A stretch of 64,000 nt of DNA from JABMQF01 sp964563755 (GTDB lineage Archaea > Nanobdellota > Nanobdellia > Woesearchaeales > UBA11576), in the NCBI GenBank assembly GCA_964563755.1, contig CAZLYC010000001.1:1-64000 (forward strand). The letters are read 5' to 3'. The translations under genes were made by a program, and so were the position numbers. This document shows positions 43,501-51,611 of this stretch, one piece after another. Below the pieces are notes generated by a model. That model did not search any database, was not told where the DNA came from, and saw only the letters and a list, made by a program, of their open reading frames with translations. Position 1 is the first letter of the stretch. Every line of letters starts with the position of its first letter.

Positions 43501-46500
43501 ATAATAAGAACCATTGAGGAACAGATTGAAGCAAGTCATATTATCTATAGTGTACACGTGGCTCTCTGAAGTGTGATTTATCATTACAATAAGCTTGCTT
43601 GTATCTACCTTGAAATCATCATATACGCTGAAAGTTATTTCCGGCGTATTTGAATAAGAGTAGTTCTGAACTGAAGATATGTTGAACCAAGGACTGATTC
43701 CATCCTTATGTACGTAATTAGATTCAGACTGATATCCTTCTGTTGAGCCCCTAAAAGGAACAAGGTACAACTCATTCAGTCCGTCCTTCAAGTCAGAAAT
43801 ATCGACTGATATGTTGAACCATCCCTGCTTATGCACACTGTTATAGAATGCAGCTTCAGTAACTGCCCCTGCAAGAGAAGCAGAGAGATTGGGATAGATG
43901 TATATCCTCGCATCCTCGCCAGGATTCTTGGTATGATTGGTCACATTATACCTGAACCAGTAAGTCCTGTTGTGATTAGAGAACTCTACCCACAGGTTAT
44001 TCCATCCTACAGTAGCCTCTATCTCATTATAGTCAAGAGGATTGATGAAGAAATAATCAGAACCGACAGGCCTGCTTTGTGTCACAACAGTCTCTCTGTG
44101 CAAAGTAGATGACTCGAAAGTCCAGTTCCAGAAATAGAAGAAATAATCATCCTGCAATATGTTAACAGACATGTTAAGATTGAAAGTAGATTCATTCAGG
44201 TATCCTATTATCGTGAAATTCGTGTCGTTCCTGACAGCTTCCGGCACAGGCCATAACACTGGAGCAGGTGGAGCAGTCTCAGGGTATGGCGCATTTATCC
44301 AATCTGAGGTTGCGTTGCCTTCATTCCCTTCCCTGTCAACACCCCACGCAGTTATCCTGTTTGAGCCTCCGAAAAGCGAGACATTCATTATGAAGTAGCC
44401 CGGAGGATGAGGCGTCGTGTATAGACGCATGACTGTTCCCATAGGAATATCTTCTGCGAGAGGCTGATAGAACTCTATCCTTATGTCATCACCAGTCTTA
44501 TTCGCGCGAAGTATCTGATACCTATCAAAATAACTCCTATTATGATTAGAGAATTCAACATAGCTGAAACGGTTCAAAGCGCTCTGTATGACTGCGTTCC
44601 ATGCAACAAAAGTCACGTTCTGGCCCTTGGTAGAGTCAAAGTTGACTACAATATTGTCCCCTTTGTATTCTGAATCTATGCCTGAATAAGAACCCGTACC
44701 CATGAACTGGTATGACCAGAATCCGTGCAAAGCGACTATCGAGTAAGTTATGTCAGACTCGCCGAAATATCCTGCGACATATGTCCAATCAACACCATCT
44801 GTAAGGTTGGAAGGATGCAGCAATATCTGAGGGTACAGTATCGGCTTTTCCGGAGGTGTCGTATCCGGAATCACCCTGAAATATTCCATGAAACCAAGAG
44901 GCTCGTATATTGTTGATGAGCAGTTTATCCTGTAACGATAATAATCTGATGCTGCAGGGAAATCCTCTGCGCTGGATTCAAGAACATAGACTCCGTAGAA
45001 GTCATCATACTCCATCTCATCAGTACCATTGACATAGACAGTCACATCATCTATGTAGACGGTATGGTTGCCAGGGACAGAATTATCAAGATAGAATATC
45101 ATCTGGGCAGGTACGCCGTTGCCAGTGAACTGCTTAGATATTGAATAAACAGTCCAATTTGTTGACAAACTCCAGGATTGATCATTGTTCTCATTCTCTG
45201 AACCGACTTCAGTAAGATTTAGATGTATATTCCTTCCGTTGACATCAGACCTTGCACGGAAAGTTATGTTAAAATTCAGTTGAGATGTATTTGTTATAAC
45301 TGAAGTTGAATTGATACCATAGCAATCAATATCATTTGAAACACAGGCATCATCGACCATCTGAAGCTTCATCGAATACTTATCAATATCGTCGGTATAT
45401 TCAAGGGATGAATTAAGATAAGAGCTAGATTCAGACCATGGATTCAAAACATTGTTGTTGAAATCATAGCTTAAAAGTTCCTTATTCGCTTTCTGTATTA
45501 TTGAACCGTTAGGCAGGAACAGAGTTATATTACATGCTCCGCCATTCGTGACTTCAGGATAGCCCCCTGTCTTGTCATTCACAGGAGAACCGTCTATATA
45601 CTTCGAGTAGTTAGCAAAGAACCTTAGCCTATGATGAGGTTCCATTATCTTAGGCGCATCTGACATGAACGAAGATGCGCGAGAATCATTCTGGGTGAAG
45701 GTCTCTAGCATGCTATTTGCAGCAGTCGTGAATGTGGAGAAGTGCAGTGCTGTAAATGATAAAACACCTGCGAAAGACGATGCTGTCGGCAATGGATTAT
45801 AATCAGTGCATAGACCTGAAGGGCAAGGATAGCCATCGACAAGGACGATAGGCACTTTGGTGTAATTCGTTAACTGCTTGAAATTAACTTTTGCCTGCTT
45901 GTTGAATCTGTTGCCATTTGTCGCAAGGATATTTACTGATATCAAGTTCTTTGTTATCGTAAAAATAGAGCTGATGTCCACCCCTGTAAGGTCTGTTGCA
46001 GCATCATACTGTACTGAACCGAACTCGTTGCTTATGAATGCGGCAGGTGTTTCAGTCAACTTTGTAATGCTTCCATTCACATACATATCATTATCAAAAG
46101 TTCCTATATCAAATCCATGACCGCAACCATCGTCAAGCCAATCTGTCAATAAATCGCAATCGTCATCAACAGTATCGTAACAGAACGTTGTTCCGTTCCC
46201 ACCAAGAGAATCTGTGCTTGTATCATTCTCCCTGTATTCTGGTTGATGTATCGAAGAATTGCTATCATTGCAGTCCCAAACATCAAAATAACCGTTATCC
46301 TGAAGAATGATAAGGCTTAGATTAGAAGCGCCATCAAAATCGTGATCGTTTGAAACTTCAAAATCATATGTCTCGTTACTGGTCCCATTGTAAAGATTGT
46401 CAAAAGGAATGACCTTGACGGTTATTTTGCTATTAAGAATAGTCACAGTATTCAAATCCAAATATAAATCAGGAGTCATTCCATCATTTTCTATGACGGA

Positions 46501-47271
46501 AGAGAATACATATGTCTGGTTATCCTTAGACAAAACATTATATGTTATATCTTGATAGGTTGAAGTTGATTGTGGAGTCCAGTTAATTCTCAATTGGTCG
46601 ATGTTATCAAACTTTTGATTTTTCAACACAACTCCAGCTACATCTGTTATGTTCACAAGACCGCAGGTAGATTTGATATTCTCTTTTGATATGTTGCTGA
46701 CATAAAAGTTTCCTGACTTGCCAGCATCATCACATACATTCGTTGCTGCAACATTTCCAGTCACACCTCCATCATGGAAATTGTTGTTCCAAATCTTTAT
46801 GTTTGAATTCGAAGATCCTATGGATATTCCTGTTCCTGATGTTATAATATTATTATTTATGTTGACTTTATTAGTGCCTGTTGCATCGATTTTGATTCCC
46901 GTGTTAAAACCCGTTATTTTACAGTTCTTAACAGAGACGTTGTTGCTCGTGGTATTAACAAGAATACCATAACTACCAGTAGTACCGGTTATAGACTTAC
47001 CTTGACAATCAAACACCACATCGCTGGCAGTTATATTTATACCAAAATAGCTATCTGGACAGGTCAAGTCATTGCTTAGTGTCCAAGTTTTGCTTCCATC
47101 TCCTGGCTTGATTGAACCATTACAACCTCCAATATATGCATCAAATCCAGTAATCTCGCTTCCGATTCCGGAACCGAGCATATAAGCCCCTGTACCAAGA
47201 ATAGCCATGGCTACTAGAACTAGCAGTAATGGAAACAATGCTGCTCTTTTTTGACGGACTAAACTTAACAC
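37549..47271 (-). CDS. giant secreted multidomain surface protein (3240 residues)
   Basis: A single uninterrupted frame of 9.7 kb. The N-terminus (QKRAALFPLLLVLVAMAILG) is a signal peptide or signal anchor. Residues about 60-185 form a right-handed beta-helix of the NosD type. Around 310-390 is a Cys/Asp-rich metal-binding-like segment. Then come many Ig-like and fibronectin type III-like domains (for example VYYLTVRAVDSRGEYGKYGT), a beta-propeller-like section near 2090-2350 (NDIYVYDKATGLETAV), and cadherin-like repeats near 2760-2990 (SVNDAPVISAVPAVYTSEDN). N-glycosylation sites are very frequent. No C-terminal membrane helix is seen. Likely an adhesin or S-layer component. Confidence 0.85.
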   Translation of the reverse strand: MLSLVRQKRAALFPLLLVLVAMAILGTGAYMLGSGIGSEITGFDAYIGGCNGSIKPGDGSKTWTLSNDLTCPDSYFGINITASDVVFDCQGKSITGTTGSYGILVNTTSNNVSVKNCKITGFNTGIKIDATGTNKVNINNNIITSGTGISIGSSNSNIKIWNNNFHDGGVTGNVAATNVCDDAGKSGNFYVSNISKENIKSTCGLVNITDVAGVVLKNQKFDNIDQLRINWTPQSTSTYQDITYNVLSKDNQTYVFSSVIENDGMTPDLYLDLNTVTILNSKITVKVIPFDNLYNGTSNETYDFEVSNDHDFDGASNLSLIILQDNGYFDVWDCNDSNSSIHQPEYRENDTSTDSLGGNGTTFCYDTVDDDCDLLTDWLDDGCGHGFDIGTFDNDMYVNGSITKLTETPAAFISNEFGSVQYDAATDLTGVDISSIFTITKNLISVNILATNGNRFNKQAKVNFKQLTNYTKVPIVLVDGYPCPSGLCTDYNPLPTASSFAGVLSFTALHFSTFTTAANSMLETFTQNDSRASSFMSDAPKIMEPHHRLRFFANYSKYIDGSPVNDKTGGYPEVTNGGACNITLFLPNGSIIQKANKELLSYDFNNNVLNPWSESSSYLNSSLEYTDDIDKYSMKLQMVDDACVSNDIDCYGINSTSVITNTSQLNFNITFRARSDVNGRNIHLNLTEVGSENENNDQSWSLSTNWTVYSISKQFTGNGVPAQMIFYLDNSVPGNHTVYIDDVTVYVNGTDEMEYDDFYGVYVLESSAEDFPAASDYYRYRINCSSTIYEPLGFMEYFRVIPDTTPPEKPILYPQILLHPSNLTDGVDWTYVAGYFGESDITYSIVALHGFWSYQFMGTGSYSGIDSEYKGDNIVVNFDSTKGQNVTFVAWNAVIQSALNRFSYVEFSNHNRSYFDRYQILRANKTGDDIRIEFYQPLAEDIPMGTVMRLYTTPHPPGYFIMNVSLFGGSNRITAWGVDREGNEGNATSDWINAPYPETAPPAPVLWPVPEAVRNDTNFTIIGYLNESTFNLNMSVNILQDDYFFYFWNWTFESSTLHRETVVTQSRPVGSDYFFINPLDYNEIEATVGWNNLWVEFSNHNRTYWFRYNVTNHTKNPGEDARIYIYPNLSASLAGAVTEAAFYNSVHKQGWFNISVDISDLKDGLNELYLVPFRGSTEGYQSESNYVHKDGISPWFNISSVQNYSYSNTPEITFSVYDDFKVDTSKLIVMINHTSESHVYTIDNMTCFNLFLNGSYYECTFQPNLTYNGNHTFNFTVSDMAGWSNFTTHLMKINVSKADIISVDDGDDITSDLWLYFNWTTNGGVLDRYEFALGTVPYPESGYDSIKSWQSSCTALGNCQQDWVNFTHNATSTNATTLKMKTGTVYYLTVRAVDSRGEYGKYGTSDGVLFIDPTPPVCVGGNCVTTQHWVNSRNSLSASWDFEDNESDIIGYMYSIGTSQYPAPGFESVVARTEISSDSVLRDDLNLSENGTYYFNVKARNGNIIINYNGTWSTWVSSPEVRIDTRPPYGGFIFYNSTNYTTTNYVTIQYNTGQDWPNTSGISNASLEYGRSELINGICQPIYDLDSFLPLVTGATWIDFNVSSGFCYVFRLNVWDNAGNAEQFFMPNETLEYVKIDYVAPTNITAVYDDGFYTFDRKQLHAWWTASTDTGSGFDHYLWEVYADNTANPNDCNVTTSTFSCGARIFEGNTTATEITLTPISLEHNYKYYFVVTPFDKADNFGGRTWSNGILYVDNAPPGQIYVYTINEDNQSSSPYLTEHSDGKINITAYGDLDGYHDIENCVLMSQDIDYTETARSDMLVANCTISDVLSNETSFSDELTDYIVTNITKINCINFTNYSGGSPTQETFSWALACRDKWWNTQSYANNALIWFTVDWPDPPKFLVSFLDSEDASDIYSDDNLYCRADFYDTDDEQNMANATISWYSGTVLIKKITTSLTNTGYEQEPGKYIYYVADTLTANYTYRLNNITCLVNVTDNESIWSNVSNSVVINNNVPDQEFELNLPENGDLLNGFVNFSWIGPYDDIDDDFINLELQIDNETSFNWSNNIQVSFESVSRLDADGVQIPGVQRNPDVFETKIVYEDTRSGSNDIYVYDKATGLETAVVTSTSNELNPQIYRSFVAYERNNGATSDVYMYSISSSITKLVVSGIEPYSMDFFSDRVVYRKSSAIYSKEFMNYSSDIYLDEERLLFNASNAINISIYGNDVVWTNSSDSQIWIYDISNRSAFATGLDGIGRMWGYFLLNENSTGIHVRDLRNGSASVSSFSGTQGTMSDGLLVYRNTSGNITVVDLLGPSSSTIGIHQGMDPDIHNDLLAFDDGQDVFYAFRNEYMPGRYLFEYNAFYPYVIFWINSSLSQDGVYYWRLQACDNSFVNNSCVFADYGSNDYASFTIDNTPPEISIVSPGNESIVAGQFRLYAKIDDNRGYSAVTYANYSISYSNGTRKYSGTLVQSGNVWMTSSVLDFQDVNVSNFTVLVYARDSLYNLNSASSMFTVDNDTAWFIFGTGSEEIITDVTAFINSVNSTFTAFNVLTSNIRISGPLPTTTSRSSRSQVNTSVTTHIYPDPISVVTWPDGKYVAQFNGTNPDGPNSQNRTFYVDRNAPFWYNASPTTIFASQNIVLSINWTDITIREINVTYDNWNKSNITSIKENMTLSGGRYVSSSIDIRSYINSSFYWTSTARDGLDRVNTTTLLSVFVESNAPDFEGTIPMIYVKEDSYNSSALLPNISSYFSDVNDEDSVWGYLDNLTFSATDNSSSVAIDVNSTTGKIQNITATGDFNGNVTVYFNATDSYGKMNHSNAVTLVVISVNDAPVISAVPAVYTSEDNLTTIEYSLSATDVDGDTLSWTLPDYNIAVFNLTQYDLAAGKFNFTLKADQFGVYNITFKVNDTTVQTKLNATVDIASVNDAPVVGNFTAPPIGARKKGTFPVSWIAASDKANENQALTYYLSYSTDGTTWNQLVDYATLQQNTSYSWNSSILFIDSEVNITLRLNVSDGMDTSQHVYEGNFTIDNLGPQITVVYPTIPYMIISGGNGSVNVTTHESATCSFVPNVSSVGVTTFSSGTTHTVILTNLINDVSYRVNVSCTDLPDTINANSTAIVFTAKSSGIQIVNVRAVPSVLIDGNKVNLTLEVFSSTPWDTLDLRINNSGSDVHTFTTADFTDMINSTNSFTRNLTAISTTNFGRYDVFITLLNNTNADILTNYHASNVFTVYPAINQTLNME

Positions 47272-47295
47272 CTTTTTTTCCTCGTGACTTTAAAC

Positions 47296-47586
47296 TTAAA
47301 GCTCCTCCAGCTTACCCTTCTGGCGACGCTTGTACTCTGAAACAGACTTATCGATGTTTGACGTCGAGACTCCTATCTTGTCTGACTTTTCCTTGATCTT
47401 GGATACGACGACAGAATGCTCGCTCAAATCTTCCTTTGGAATAATCTTCAGAAGTATGCCCTCTTCGGTTATAGAATACATCCAGAACGCGCTGCCTTCG
47501 TCTATGTCAAGCTCCTGCCTTATGTCCTTGGGGATGACTATCTGTCCCCTGCTATCACATTGGACGACTTTAGGGTATTTCTTCAT
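47296..47586 (-). CDS. AbrB/SpoVT-type transcription regulator
   Basis: A 96-residue DNA-binding protein. Residues 1-50 are the swapped-hairpin AbrB domain (VVQCDSRGQIVIPKDIRQEL, then AFWMYSITEEGILLKII). The C-terminal half is a charged helix. It lies 24 bases upstream of the giant surface gene on the same strand, so they are probably one transcript. Immediately upstream is a degenerate array of 20-bp units (47595-47734), which may be its operator, making the gene self-regulating; that is inference. Confidence 0.85.
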   Translation of the reverse strand: MKKYPKVVQCDSRGQIVIPKDIRQELDIDEGSAFWMYSITEEGILLKIIPKEDLSEHSVVVSKIKEKSDKIGVSTSNIDKSVSEYKRRQKGKLEEL

Positions 47587-47594
47587 TCAAATCT

Positions 47595-47734
47595 CTGAAT
47601 TTCTGATTTATTAACTGATTTACTAAAATAATTGCTGAAAATTTAAATTTATTTCTGATTTGTAGCCTTAATTACTGATTTTTTGTTTAAATCGTTGAAA
47701 TTTTGATTTTTTTTCTGAAAATAGGAAAAAGACT
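47595..47734. repeat. array of seven degenerate 20-bp direct repeats
   Basis: The trinucleotide TGA preceded by C (once T) recurs at exactly 20-base steps: 47595, 47615, 47635, 47655, 47675, 47695 and 47715, each followed by AT-rich bases (CTGAATT, CTGATTT, CTGAAAA, CTGATTT, CTGATTT, TTGAAAT, CTGAAAA). Extra half-step TGA copies occur at +8 in two units (47603 and 47703). The array starts 9 bases upstream of the AbrB start codon and spans its likely promoter. Twenty bases are about two helical turns. Confidence 0.65.
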
Positions 47735-47858
47735 ATTTAAATGTTTCGAAAAGAGATGGAACTAGGAAACGACGAAAAAACAAAGAAGCAGTAAAACTGG
47801 TTTAAACGCATTATAAGATAAAAATATACAAAAAATTTCTTAAAACGTAAACAAAATA

Positions 47859-49865
47859 TTATGGAACCCTGGTAGCATAAGTACCAACAGCACCAACAGT
47901 ACTTTCTCTGTATGCAATAGTTAAACAAGTACGACCATTAGTAGGACAAGTTGCACACACAGCATCACCAGCATAACTGCTTACACGACCCATCTGATCT
48001 GTTGCATCTGCAGGGTATGTTAAACCACCACAACAACCACAATCGTTGCAATCTGCGTAACCATCACAATCCTCATCTACAGGCGTACCCGAACCATAAT
48101 GAGATAGCGTGCCTGAGCGTATCCAACCATAAGCTCCACTGCAGGTAGCCCAATTATCTTCAGTTGCTGCCGGATTCACTGATGCACTTGAATCTTTGCA
48201 GTCATTTGAGTTTGAAACATACCCTGAAGGAGCAGTACATGCTTGTTGTGTCGTAGCAGGTGTACCATAACCATCACTATCAGCATCTCTATAGAACGTA
48301 GTTTTTACACCATCATCAATAGTACTATCACAATCATCATCAATACCATTGCATGTTTCAGCAGCTCCTGGTTTTATAGATGCAACAGCATCATTGCAGT
48401 CAGTGTGATCAACTAAATGACCTGCAGGCGCATCACAACCCCTAACACCACCAGTAGTTGAACCATATCCATCAGCATCAGTATCTGGATACTTCAAAGA
48501 GACACAATCAGTCGTGCAAGATGCAACTGTACCAGCACAATCATTATTAGAGGACACATAACCAGTAGGCGCATCACAACCCCTAACACCAGCACCAGCA
48601 CCAAACCCATCAGTATCAGTATCGGGGTATTTCTGAGAAGTACAATCAGTTGTGCAAGATGCTTTTGTATCGTCACAATCCTGACTATTGGTCACATAGC
48701 CTGATGGAGTAGAGCATGCCCTCTTACTATCTGAAGCCAAGCCCTTCCCATCACCATCTCCGTCCTTATAATACAAAGTACCGCCAGATAAAATGTTATC
48801 TATTGTATTATCACAATTATCATCAACACTATTACATGTTTCTGTTATTGGATCTACGCTTCCAACACAAGAACCCCAATTTCCATTAGCATTGCAAGTT
48901 GATGTTCCTTTCTTACAAGGCAAAGGACCGGCAGTATTGCCGCAGACTTGAGTGTTTCCTGGAGAGCAGCAACCAGAAATTCCGTTATCAATAGTTCCGT
49001 CACAATTGTCATCAATAGCATTACAAGTTGTTCCTTCTGGATGACCCGGATTCACGTTTCGAGTGGCGTCGTTACAATCATTACCTACCGTAACATAATC
49101 CGAAGCAGGAGCAGGTGAAGAGCAAGCTTGAACAGCAATTGATGTGTTACCATAATTATCGTGATCAGAGTCCAAATAATATGTAGTCTTGACTCCTTCA
49201 TCTATGCCGCCAACACAATTGTTATCAACACCATCACAAATTTCAGGCACACCTGGCTTTATTGAATTGACCGTATCATTACAATCGCCAGCGCAACTTG
49301 TAAAACCATCTCCATCAGAATCAAATCCTTCATCAATATTTCCATTACAATTGTCGTCCAAACCATTACAGATTTCAGGAGTTGGATTGTTCCTGCAGTC
49401 AGCATCTCCACAATCAGTGGTCTTGTCGCAATCATTATCTCTTCCGTCAGAACATAATTGCTCTGGAAGATCAACAATGCATCCCGCCTGTCTCTTATAA
49501 TCCATCTCTGTTATGCAATCTCCATGAAAACATCTCTCAGGGCAAGGTGAATTAGTAACGACATCCTTATTCTTGCCGTCTGCAGAACAAGTACTTATTA
49601 TCGGCTGATTTTGAGCAGTACAATCTTTTGTTACTGAATTTGGCTCACATACTTGTTTCGATGCTGAAAGAGATTGTATACGACCAAAACTGTCCACATT
49701 CTTTTCAGCAGCCTTGAGCGCTGTTCCACTTTGTCCTGTCTTCTTCAGCGCACCTAATGCCTGACCGGCGCACTGGTCACACACACTCTCACAACCAGAA
49801 AGAAGAACAACGCCAAAAAACAAAGCAACAACAAGAATAACAGACAAGACTTTGACATTCACCAT
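47859..49865 (-). CDS. Cys-rich lipoprotein with repeated Asp-rich metal-binding modules
   Basis: A 668-residue exported protein. It begins with a lipoprotein-like signal (VILVVALFFGVVLLSGCESV), so Cys after LSG is the likely lipid attachment site. Many modules of about 47 residues follow, each with CNGxDDxCDxxID, then DxDxDGYG and CxxPxGYV pieces, the putative metal-binding (MopRTN-type) motif of secreted proteins. Asp clusters probably bind calcium. Two neighbouring modules are nearly identical at DNA level (period 141 bases, repeat feature below), pointing to recent duplication. The C-terminus has another Cys cluster (DCNDCGCCGGL). It is alone between two gaps. Confidence 0.8.
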   Translation of the reverse strand: MVNVKVLSVILVVALFFGVVLLSGCESVCDQCAGQALGALKKTGQSGTALKAAEKNVDSFGRIQSLSASKQVCEPNSVTKDCTAQNQPIISTCSADGKNKDVVTNSPCPERCFHGDCITEMDYKRQAGCIVDLPEQLCSDGRDNDCDKTTDCGDADCRNNPTPEICNGLDDNCNGNIDEGFDSDGDGFTSCAGDCNDTVNSIKPGVPEICDGVDNNCVGGIDEGVKTTYYLDSDHDNYGNTSIAVQACSSPAPASDYVTVGNDCNDATRNVNPGHPEGTTCNAIDDNCDGTIDNGISGCCSPGNTQVCGNTAGPLPCKKGTSTCNANGNWGSCVGSVDPITETCNSVDDNCDNTIDNILSGGTLYYKDGDGDGKGLASDSKRACSTPSGYVTNSQDCDDTKASCTTDCTSQKYPDTDTDGFGAGAGVRGCDAPTGYVSSNNDCAGTVASCTTDCVSLKYPDTDADGYGSTTGGVRGCDAPAGHLVDHTDCNDAVASIKPGAAETCNGIDDDCDSTIDDGVKTTFYRDADSDGYGTPATTQQACTAPSGYVSNSNDCKDSSASVNPAATEDNWATCSGAYGWIRSGTLSHYGSGTPVDEDCDGYADCNDCGCCGGLTYPADATDQMGRVSSYAGDAVCATCPTNGRTCLTIAYRESTVGAVGTYATRVP
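48426..48707. repeat. near-identical 141-bp tandem modules inside the lipoprotein gene
   Basis: AGGCGCATCACAACCCCTAA starts at 48426 and again at 48567; the following sequence stays similar for a full 141-bp unit (47 codons). Neighbouring modules are more diverged. Unit-sized duplication or loss by recombination would keep the frame. Confidence 0.6.
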
Positions 49866-49998
49866 GAAGATACCTCTGTTTTATTTTTTAGTCAAAACAG
49901 ATATTCTAATATTTAAACGTTATTAAACATCAAACAAAGCTTCTAACCTAATTGAAATGATAGTTAACTATATATAAAATGAAGAAATAATGATTTAC

Positions 49999-50688
49999 AT
50001 GGCAAAAAAATCATTCCTGCTAATATCCTTGAAAGAGAACAAGGCAAAGAAACTTGCAGAAGTCATAAGCAACAAGACCTGCAGGAATATACTTGATTAT
50101 ATGGCTGAAAAGAAAGATGCCACAGAGTCAGAGATATCGAAAGACCTGCAGATACCGATTTCTACTGTGCACTACAACATGAAAGCGCTTGTCGAAGCAC
50201 GGCTTGTGAAAAGCGATGAATACCATTACAGCGAAAAAGGAAAGGAAGTCAGCCACTATAAGCTTGCCAATCAATACGTAATAATCGCGCCAGAAGGCGA
50301 GAAACAGATATTGCGGGAGAAGCTGAAATCAATAATACCAACTGCGCTCATAATGGCCACTGCTGCCGGGCTGATAAAGATGTTCTCAATTGGCAGCTTC
50401 GCACAGAAAGCCTCAGCGCCGATGCTCATGGGCGCTATGGAAGCCACTGCAGATGAAGCAATGCAAGAGACCGCTAATGCAGGAGCAGATATGCTCATGG
50501 CAGAAGCAGCACCAGCGATGCAGAAAGCAGCCTTGCGAACTGTTGAAACTGCTCCTCCTATCCGCGAGGCAATAAGCCAGACGCCGGAGATAGCATTGTG
50601 GTTCTTTATCGGTGCAGTATCTGGCGTAGCAATCTATCTATTAATAGAATTCATAATGAAAAAACTAAAGGAAAGACGAGAAGAATAA
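49999..50688 (+). CDS. membrane-bound winged-helix regulator
   Basis: A 229-residue protein. ATG 49999 is preferred: a CTATATATA box at 49968-49976 puts the transcript start right there. Residues 10-85 form an ArsR-like winged helix (ISNKTCRNILDYMAEKKDAT, then IPISTVHYNMKALVEARLVK). An Ala/Met-rich linker follows, and the C-terminus has one clear helix (IALWFFIGAVSGVAIYLLIE) with another possible one near residue 120. Such regulators sense membrane events. It is 21 bases upstream of the DUF4349 gene. Confidence 0.75.
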   Translation: MAKKSFLLISLKENKAKKLAEVISNKTCRNILDYMAEKKDATESEISKDLQIPISTVHYNMKALVEARLVKSDEYHYSEKGKEVSHYKLANQYVIIAPEGEKQILREKLKSIIPTALIMATAAGLIKMFSIGSFAQKASAPMLMGAMEATADEAMQETANAGADMLMAEAAPAMQKAALRTVETAPPIREAISQTPEIALWFFIGAVSGVAIYLLIEFIMKKLKERREE

Positions 50689-50709
50689 AGACAATAGGTG
50701 AGGCAAAAA

Positions 50710-51588
50710 ATGAAACTCAAACAATCAATCATAATATTAGCATTAATCGTTTCTGTGCTCCTAATAGGCTGCGCAAAGACAGAAATGAACGAACAGACTG
50801 TCTCTTCCAGAGCATACATGGGAAAATCACTGGTAATGCCTGCTGCTGAGCCGATGATGGATTATGCATCCGGCGAAGCTCGAAATTATGAATATGATGA
50901 AGAATCTGCAGGACAAGGCACCGCATCAACTGAAACAAAAATAATAAAGAATGCTTACCTCAACATAGAAGTCCAGGATTTTGCTATAGCGAGCCAGAAG
51001 GCAGAAGGCCTTGCGAAGAAATATAACGGATATCTCTCAAACTCAGAGGCCCGAACAGACCAAAATGACAAGCACAGCGGAACACTGACAATAAGAGTCG
51101 CTGACGAATTCTATGACGCGATAATAGCAGAGCTTTCGACATTAGGAGAAGTCAAATCAAAGACCCAGAACGCGGATGATGTCACAGAAGAATTCATAGA
51201 CCTTGAAGCCAGACTCAACAACTCAAAGGCGCATGAGAAAAGGCTTCTTGAGATGTTCGAAGATGCAAAGAATGTCAATGAGATGCTACAGGTAGAAAGA
51301 GAATTGTCAAGAGTCAGGCAGGACATAGAGACAATGCAAGGAAGACTAAACTACCTAAAAAACAGAGTATCAATGTCTACAATAACAGTCTACATTTACG
51401 AAGAGACTCCTGTAGTGCAGGAATGGGGAATATGGCAGGCAATAAAAGACTCTCTCAACAACATGCTAGCTACACTCAGATGGCTGATAGAATTTGTAGG
51501 ACTTGTACTGCCACTGTTGATATTCGGCGGAGCAATCTGGATGCTTATCAGATGGATAAGACGAAAGAGAAGCAGCGTGAAAAAATAA
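50710..51588 (+). CDS. DUF4349-type lipoprotein
   Basis: A 292-residue membrane lipoprotein. Signal and lipobox: IIILALIVSVLLIGCAKTEM. The middle matches DUF4349: KNAYLNIEVQDFAIASQKAE, then YNGYLSNSEARTDQN, GTLTIRVADEFYDAIIAELS, VTEEFIDLEARLNNSKAHEK, and coiled coil up to STITVYIYEE. A C-terminal membrane helix (VLPLLIFGGAIWMLIRWIRR) makes it doubly anchored. ATG 50710 is chosen since GGTGAGG lies 7 bases before it. Paired with the membrane-bound regulator upstream, probably a regulator-target unit. Confidence 0.82.
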   Translation: MKLKQSIIILALIVSVLLIGCAKTEMNEQTVSSRAYMGKSLVMPAAEPMMDYASGEARNYEYDEESAGQGTASTETKIIKNAYLNIEVQDFAIASQKAEGLAKKYNGYLSNSEARTDQNDKHSGTLTIRVADEFYDAIIAELSTLGEVKSKTQNADDVTEEFIDLEARLNNSKAHEKRLLEMFEDAKNVNEMLQVERELSRVRQDIETMQGRLNYLKNRVSMSTITVYIYEETPVVQEWGIWQAIKDSLNNMLATLRWLIEFVGLVLPLLIFGGAIWMLIRWIRRKRSSVKK

Positions 51589-51611
51589 AAAAAAGAGCCA
51601 TACCTGAATAA

